Shown: piece by piece, positions 59,101-64,000 of the stretch
How the letters are laid out: the number at the start of each line of letters is the position of its first letter
Numbering within the stretch: position 1 is the stretch's first letter
Source of the DNA: Antedon mediterranea
Taxonomy: Eukaryota; Echinodermata; Crinoidea; Comatulida; Antedonidae
DNA length: 64,000 nucleotides
Direction of reading: 5' to 3'
NCBI RefSeq assembly: GCF_964355755.1
Contig: NC_092674.1
Location: 8,499,001-8,563,000, forward strand
Program-made: the position numbers and the translations under genes
Notes under the pieces: generated by a model
What the model saw: only the letters and a program-made list of their open reading frames with translations
The model's database searches: none
Told to the model about the DNA's origin: nothing

Positions 59101-62100
59101 TATACGCATGTGAAGAAAGGTATTTGGAAGATGAAAATATGAATACGCATGCGTACAAGCTGGCGCTTTCGAATCGCGCGAACAAATTCGCCTTTGTGGA
59201 AAATCGGCATTAGGCTGTGTGAAAATGACCAATTATTTTTCTTGTTGGCCAGATTGCATTGCTAATAGTCTTCACTGGAGTACGCCATGTACTTTATCCT
59301 GGTGTCAAACCAATTGTAGCAAGTATTCATATTGGAGACATTTTCTTCATCATCTCTCCATGACGGACGAGACCATACTGCATTTCCTGAAGAAGATCTA
59401 TTTCAAACTTCATTGTCCTTCCTTCACAATGTCACCAAAGAGTCTGACGTTAATTTTGGAGAACAACCATCATTTGTTTTGTCACTCAATTACCTTCTGT
59501 TGCAGCACCACATCTCAAAGAATCAATCTCTTTGTTTCTCAAGATTCACAACCATTTTTAGTAATATTGAGAAAACTGTTGCAAATTCATATACCGCGGC
59601 TCTTTTATACTATTATCAAGTTTTTCATTTTCGTCCTTGTCATAGCCATATCTCCTGTTGTGCTTATACCTTATTACTATACAAACGGTTAAAAGGAGTG
59701 CTAACCTATTGTTGATTGGCAGAATTCGTTGTTCCAACCACAATCCGGGTGATCTTTAGGTACCTCGGTAGATCCACTTGGCCAAATAATAACCACATTT
59801 TCATTGTATTTGAATACTGAAGAATCTGAATAGTACTCAGCTATGTCGTAAAAATAACCACTCATTTCGTTAAAATCTTGCAGAGCGAAGTCTGGGATAC
59901 GATCACCATGTTCGTCTATTGTAACTTTTCCAGACATTCCTGTAATTAATAAAAAATTATTTTCATGGATATTGGCCCGTATTCTTGGATATAGTCCTCG
60001 ACTAGCTTTAGTCTATAGGCAAATGCAGACTACAAAAACTGTTTGTATAATTTAAACATATTCGTGACGTATATCAATAATACAAGTATTACTTAAAGAA
60101 GCATCATTTGCCCACCCTTAATGTTCGCGAGTTTCACAATTGAACAACGGTCGCGAAAATTAAGGGCGCGCGAAAATATCAATGTAATCATACTAGTAGA
60201 TAAAAGGGTCGATTGTTAATTACAATTTGGTTTTTGTAATTAGTAAATACACATTTGCATTACTCATATTCATTATTATGAACACGTACTAATATAACAT
60301 AGTACATAATAATTTACAATATGTGCTTCCCTCCATGTACTCATTATTAGTAACTGCGGAAATTAGGTTTTTTTTATTGCATATCACGCTTGTATTACTT
60401 TAAGTTATGGCAACTTTTTGATACGCAATAATTATTCGTAAATGAGACATGTGAATTTACTAAGTTTTCTTGTCTGTAGTAAAGCTTCAAAGCAGTTTCT
60501 ATCATAAATTTAAATCTTATTGAAATTACATTCATAAAAAGAATGGTAAGATAACCAAGTCTATAGCCTTCTGTCTAGTTAGCATTAAGTAGTGAGTAAC
60601 CTCTAGTTCTTATATTTCTACACTTTGTCATTGTTTACACGTATGTAGATGTAAAGACAAGATTTGAACTCGTCACCAGGACAAGTTAGATGAGAGTAGA
60701 TAATTAGTGTCTTATTCTAGGTTGAGAATCCACCCTTGATTAATCTAGGCCGTGTATTTTTACCCCAAGTAAACCACGCTAGCAGAGGTAGTACACTACG
60801 TATGTGGAAATTCGTATACACGGCTTATTAGTCGCGTGCAAACGCGACTCTACAGCTCACTATGTCGGTTGGTTGGTCGGTCGGTTGGTCGGTCGTTCGG
60901 TTGGTCGGTCGGTAAACACTAACTCAAATTTGAGCACGCGACTGCAGCCATGTATATGGCCTTGTTTTTTATGTATTTGTGTGTAATACACATACACTCA
61001 CCTTCAAATGTTCTATTGAACAACTTACGCACTATATCATTTCCACTCAATTCGTCTTCTCCCGCCTCAAGAACAGCGTGAAGAGCCACTGCGTACAGGT
61101 ACATCGCGTCGTAAAGCAATCCGGCGTGTACGTCAACCTTAAAGAGAGAATTGAACTTGATAATAGAACGGTATTTCAAATACCGATAAAACTTATGTAT
61201 CTTGTTTATTTTGTAGAAAATTAAAATAAATTTCATTCATTCCATTAAGTTTATTCATCGATTTCCGGTGCAACATGGCGCTTTGGTCATGATTGAACCA
61301 TGATCATTGTAGTTGGAAAGGCAAGCACGTGAACCACCAAGCTATAACTCATACCTTACTTTATATTTGTAACTAAATCAACATCTAATCCACCTCTAGG
61401 CATACTCATCTCGGTTGATATGATTCCCATAGGATTGTAGCAATTAAAGGCAATACACAACTTAATAGGACGACTTTATATCTGTCTATTTTTTTTTCTC
61501 AAAAATTAAAACTGTAAGTAGGTCTACTTTACCAATGATACTTTGTGTGACGTATTTGAATAACAGAATGCATCTTGCCTACCTGACAGCAGGAATTTAA
61601 TGTGACATGGCATACACGTCACTTTCTGTGACGTCGAGATCGCGGTGTCACCGATGTCACGGGAATTGTCGGGATTGCCCCTTGATCTGATTTCTTAAAT
61701 CTCTGAGGAGGCCGTGACAGTGACGCTAGCTTACTATGTAATCGCATATTGTGAATACTATGAAAATTACACTGTCTGTAAGTCGGTAGCGGATGACGTG
61801 ATCGATGATGACTCCTTGCATGAAATGGTTAGCTTCCTGAGTTGAGAATATAATTCCGAGATGCTGTTATTATAACAAGACATAACTTACCGTTGAATCC
61901 TCTTCTAGAGGATCGTTAAACGGAGTGACAGCCATTCTTCTCCTAACCTCTTCTGTAAAGTTTTTATACTTTTGAGTATCAGGCTCAAGTATGTGTATAT
62001 TAAAAATGCTACCAAATGCCTGGTGTGCATCGTCATCTCTTCCATCATCTCCCATCCACGTATTGTTTCCTATGAACGAGTTTTCGTACAAATCAACGGT

Positions 62101-63597
62101 GAAGAATATGTAATCCCCATTGATCATACCAAAATCATAAGCGTACAACATGACGTCACGGACATCACCTCCGTATGCAAACAATAGGATTACTGTAAAA
62201 AAACATTAAAACAATACATACATAGTTAAACAGACAAATAGATAGCTGACGTGTTATGTGTATGAGAGTGTTCTGTATTCTGCCTCCCTATATGGACCTA
62301 GCTGTGGAGAACAAGCACTAAGTATTCTCTGCATCCACAAGGTTACCCTGACCATGTTAAATCACACTCTACCACGTTTAATAATTCTACTGATGCGGTG
62401 ACATGTGCACCATTTACACTAGGACGATAACGATCGACGATAAATAGACAAATATGCATTTTTCATACATAAAACAAAAGAAATACAAAAACTGTTCATT
62501 CTAGAATTATAGAATAACCATCTATGCTTCCTTTGATGAAAATGATCTTTTCACACGTTCAATCAAATGACGTCATGATTAGTAACAGCAATAATATCGT
62601 GACAATACAACGATTTTATTGTTTTTATTTATCATGACGTCATTTGATTGGAATTTAAAAAATCTTATTTTTATAAAATAAAAAAAAAAACCTTTCTAAT
62701 TTCATTTGTTTGTTGTAATAAAAATGCATGCTTATATATATATATTTATCTAGTGTGCCTTTAGCAGCAGCTCAGGTTATCATAATCATAATGTACTAAG
62801 TTATCAAAAGTATGTCATAACATGCATATGAATATAGACCAATTCTGTAATGGTCATTTCAATAGAGAAACAAAATCATTCTTACTTCTGGCTTCGTCTT
62901 TAGTTTTTTCTAACGTTGTATAATGAGTGTCTTCAGTTCCGTACACTAGGTGTTCATTTCCAGGTTCAAAACTGCTGTATTGGGAAATTTCAACTCCAGC
63001 ATCTTCAAGACTAGTCCGAACTTCCGACGAGGTTAACTGCCACGAGTGTTCGCTGGAAGTAATTATGGCAGCTCTAGACCATTCAAAACGATGAAAAAGC
63101 TCTACAATCATCGGTGCGCATCTGAAGTACGGACCAACAGTACGAACAAATGTAGGATAATTGAGCTTATTTGACATGGATGAAGATGTGCAGCCCCACG
63201 AAATCATAGGAAGATCCCAGGCCGCGGTTAAAAGTCCAGATGGCTCACAGACACTGTCACATCCGGCACCGATGAATCCATGTAGATGCAGAACCAATCC
63301 ATGAGACCATAGATCAACTACTTCGTACAGGCCATCACCAGCATTACAACGTGTGTCGTTCCAGAGGAATCCGATCGATCGATTTGGTAAGAGCGCCGGA
63401 TCATTCTGAATATCATCGATGGCGATAGATGCCGCGCTAGCGATCTTTGAACCTATTGGCCAGGAGCCTGTATATGGCAGCAATACACCAAGTACGATAT
63501 CAGTGGTGTCTCCATATGACCCAACGCTTCCTAAAACCACATTTATGAAAGGTACGATCAGACAGAATCGAATGCATTGCTTTAACCTCATCGGCAT
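44191..63597 (-). CDS. NPR1/NPR2: Receptor guanylyl cyclase, natriuretic-peptide-receptor type, 1,094 aa
   Basis: Nineteen coding exons, all in phase: 63597-62886, 62192-61891, 61137-61002, 59939-59706, 58647-58569, 56301-56205, 55992-55828, 54887-54810, 54354-54178, 53814-53646, 48677-48531, 48346-48172, 47605-47465, 47156-47033, 46900-46832, 46658-46484, 46161-46063, 45641-45550, 44304-44191. It makes cGMP from GTP at the plasma membrane on binding an extracellular peptide (ligand unknown here). A signal peptide (to about residue 25) precedes an ANF-receptor domain (to about 461, ending in the membrane-proximal [10 protein letters not shown]). One membrane helix follows (about 463-486), then a pseudokinase (about 570-820; VAIKQV Lys, HGNLKSSN in place of HRD, DFG kept), a dimerisation coil ([11 protein letters not shown]) and the cyclase domain (SDIVGFT with metal Asp 897, [25 protein letters not shown]). 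Human NPR1 is 1,061 aa. A 5' UTR acceptor lies near 63677. Confidence 0.94.
44464..45190. repeat. Dispersed repeat, about 720 bp, with GACC-rich ends
   Basis: It begins near GGCCATATAGATGGCTGCAG and a (GACC)n-like run (ACCGACCGACC), passes CACGTGCGTAGCCTGTCACT, GAGTGCGTAATAACATTTAA and CGTACGGATGCGTTAC, and ends in a second ACCGACC run followed by AGAGTCGCGTTGCACGCGAC. The middle recurs at 57650-58185 and the ends at 60826-60965. No ORF. It lies in the last cyclase intron. Confidence 0.7.
45263..45447. mobile_element. GGTTCCCACTAG-family MITE, 183-bp subtype
   Basis: Almost identical to 3703-3885, including AGTTATAGACAGTTAGCAAT and both ends, and flanked by TAAA/TTTA. It lies in the last intron of the cyclase gene. 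Confidence 0.85.
45780..45968 (+). pseudogene. 3' end of a LINE with (ATA)n tail
   Basis: An open stretch reads [20 protein letters not shown], then a short helix and a stop. This is the typical C-terminal end of LINE ORF2 proteins (W-N-x-L-P followed by a helix). A short 3' UTR and an ATAATAATA microsatellite follow. It lies in a cyclase intron, antisense to the gene. It is 5'-truncated, as usual for target-primed insertions. Confidence 0.6.
47949..48086. mobile_element. CTGTCTACACTATCAAAC-family MITE, degraded
   Basis: It runs from about TAACGCTCTGCCTACCTCTG (left end disrupted) through CATGTCCATATATGGGCAAA to GATACACAGAGCTTAAG. It lies in the cyclase intron between 47605 and 48172. Confidence 0.55.
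49720..50640 (+). pseudogene. Degenerate LINE reverse transcriptase fragment
   Basis: An in-frame stretch [18 protein letters not shown] followed by [13 protein letters not shown] carries the RT catalytic FADD motif. After frameshifts, remnants of the thumb and C-terminal region follow ([13 protein letters not shown]-like, a [11 protein letters not shown]-like segment, then LQRIVN). It resembles Rex1-type fish and invertebrate LINEs. It is 5'-truncated, with multiple stops. It lies inside the 48697-52957 composite, antisense to the cyclase. Confidence 0.75.
50765..51123 (-). mobile_element. tRNA-derived SINE (copy 2)
   Basis: On the minus strand it begins with the same tRNA-like head as 8232-8555 (GTGGCCGAGCGG A box, GGTTCGAGGCTCACTC with B box) and shares the core up to GGGGTTACCCCGGTGTA. 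After that it has a different 3' part (ACAGCCACTGT repeats, GGTCCAGATCCTTCACTAAC) and an AAATAAATAAA tail. It lies within the composite in the cyclase intron. Confidence 0.85.
51190..52400 (-). pseudogene. Decayed coding remnant of a probable mobile-element protein
   Basis: Minus-strand frame near 52340-52190 reads [17 protein letters not shown], then [10 protein letters not shown], before a stop. A nearby frame gives [20 protein letters not shown]. From memory, the [16 protein letters not shown] and QHK motifs occur together in a repeat-associated protein family of cnidarians and other invertebrates whose role is not known to me. Frames are broken by many stops and shifts. It lies within the 48697-52957 composite. 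Confidence 0.45.
53080..53610 (+). repeat. Degenerate tandem repeat, about 100-118 bp units
   Basis: The motif TTTGTCAATTGAAATTCTCC (with variants) recurs at 53162, 53263, 53364 and 53482, each followed by TTTTCAAATRGTATTTTARTC-like sequence, giving about 4.5 copies. It ends 40 bp before cyclase exon 53814-53646 (its donor side on the minus strand). Confidence 0.65.
55185..55694. mobile_element. GAGAGGTTTCGC-ended MITE, about 510 bp (copy 2)
   Basis: The same inverted ends as 9238-9686 (AGAGAGGTTTCGCAATCTTA and TAAGGTTGCGAAACCTCCCT), flanked by TA. It is longer than copy 1 through an extra segment near 55318-55340 and an ACGAATACGCTTTACGAATA insertion near 55590. It lies in a cyclase intron. 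Confidence 0.85.
57141..57210 (-). repeat. tRNA-like relic (SINE head?)
   Basis: On the minus strand, TGGCTCGGTGG fits an A box and GATCGAGTCTC a B box, at tRNA-like spacing. It aligns with the relic at 61278-61350. No convincing cloverleaf, so not called as a tRNA gene. Confidence 0.35.
57650..58185. repeat. Second copy of the 44464-45190 repeat, ends missing
   Basis: It shares CACGTGCGTAGCCTGTCACT, CATGGCAATTTT, CGCACGTAATTGTATTGCCA and TGGCCATAAGGAATATACT with 44615-45105 and lacks the GACC-rich ends. It lies in a cyclase intron. Confidence 0.7.
58755..58939. mobile_element. GGTTCCCACTAG-family MITE, 183-bp subtype, inverted
   Basis: In opposite orientation to 3703-3885 and 45263-45447 and nearly identical to them. 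It is bounded by TTAA on both sides (58755-58758, 58936-58939), the best evidence here for a TTAA target site in this family. Confidence 0.85.
59047..59212. mobile_element. Foldback MITE, about 166 bp
   Basis: TAAGCCGATTTTCCACTAGG with CGAATTTGTTCGCGCGAA returns at the right end as TTCGCGCGAACAAATTCG and GTGGAAAATCGGC, a terminal inverted repeat of about 38 bp. The inner part has a second inverted pair (GTCAGCTTATACGCATG, CATGCGTACAAGCTGGC). It lies in a cyclase intron. Confidence 0.75.
60826..60965. repeat. End fragment of the GACC-rich dispersed repeat
   Basis: It contains AGTCGCGTGCAAACGCGACT, a GGTTGGTCGGTCGGTTGG array and GGTAAACACTAACTCA. This is the two ends of the 44464-45190 element, in inverted orientation, joined with the middle deleted. 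It lies in a cyclase intron. Confidence 0.65.
61278..61350 (-). repeat. tRNA-like relic (SINE head?)
   Basis: On the minus strand, TAGCTTGGTGG (A box) and GGTTCAATCATG (B box) lie at tRNA-like spacing, colinear with 57141-57210. The arms pair poorly. Confidence 0.35.
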
Positions 63598-64000
63598 CTT
63601 TGTCGATTGATTAAATTGTTAGAGATCATTGAATTTTACTGTGATTATCATTTCGTCATTTTAGCAGTAGAAGGACCTGTAAAAGATAACAAAAAGACAA
63701 ACGTTTTATGTCACACCACTAGACTTTTAGAATCTTAAACTTGGTGAAAGTAATTTGACGAGATGGAACATCCGAATTTTCACTTGTAGCTGGTTAGCTT
63801 ACTTGAACTACATGATATATTGCCTTTGTGTTGCATCTTCTTCTTCTTCAATAACATTTATTCAATAATGGTAAAGACAAATAATACAAGAATAATAAAC
63901 AATAAGAAACAGTAATACAAAACAAAAACAAGAAAAGCTAAATAAGAGAAAGGAATGGCATCATTGGGGTCATGATTAGAAGTAAAAAACTTGTCTCACC

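Noticed and set aside
59701-59937. Stand-alone small minus-strand protein
   Set aside because: It is the fourth exon of the guanylyl cyclase, with splice sites on both sides.

Overview
This window is eukaryotic, from an intron-rich, AT-rich invertebrate animal genome. Coding sequence is split into short exons with GT-AG introns, small non-autonomous DNA transposons and tRNA-derived SINEs fill the introns, and the 8-bp palindrome TAGGCCTA is scattered throughout. Gene content (a BCOR-type corepressor, a vertebrate-like acetylcholinesterase with a tetramerisation tail, a natriuretic-peptide-receptor-type guanylyl cyclase) suggests a marine deuterostome. I lean towards an echinoderm, but the sequence does not prove it. 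There are no prokaryotic features, CRISPR arrays or phage.

Layout: (1) 281-3209 (+): the 3' end of a BCOR/BCORL1 orthologue, with the last ankyrin repeat, an acidic linker and the PUFD domain; the 5' part lies outside the window. (2) 6019-14185 (+): a nine-exon gene of unrecognised family, about 870 aa, with a Ser/Asp-rich C-terminal half carrying four 42-43 aa repeats and a 191-bp genomic triplication across one of its splice donors. (3) 18986-22439 (-): a complete RBM18 orthologue in five exons, one intron of which is almost entirely a 1.86-kb transposon. (4) 28446-34437 (-): a complete acetylcholinesterase in three coding exons, 612 aa, ending in a T-type (WAT) tail. (5) 44191-63597 (-): a complete receptor guanylyl cyclase in 19 coding exons, 1,094 aa. 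Exon phases agree at every junction of BCOR, RBM18, ACHE and the cyclase. I derived these models by reading splice sites by eye, so they are strong but unconfirmed by transcripts.

Between and inside the genes are several short inverted-repeat element families: a GGTTCCCACTAG-ended family (11 copies), a CTGTCTACACTATCAAAC-ended family (6 copies), a GAGAGGTTTCGC-ended family (2 copies) and singletons. There are also two SINEs that share a tRNA head and core but have different tails, degenerate LINE pieces, and a 4.26-kb inverted-repeat-flanked composite inside the cyclase kinase-homology intron. The stretch 34451-44190 has no recognisable coding exon apart from a possible noncoding first exon of the esterase gene.

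The genes do not form a functional unit. Two (ACHE and the NPR-type cyclase) act in cell signalling, one (BCOR) in chromatin repression and one (RBM18) in RNA binding. I see no gene cluster or new defence-type system. The most unusual material is the transposon and splice-site architecture.
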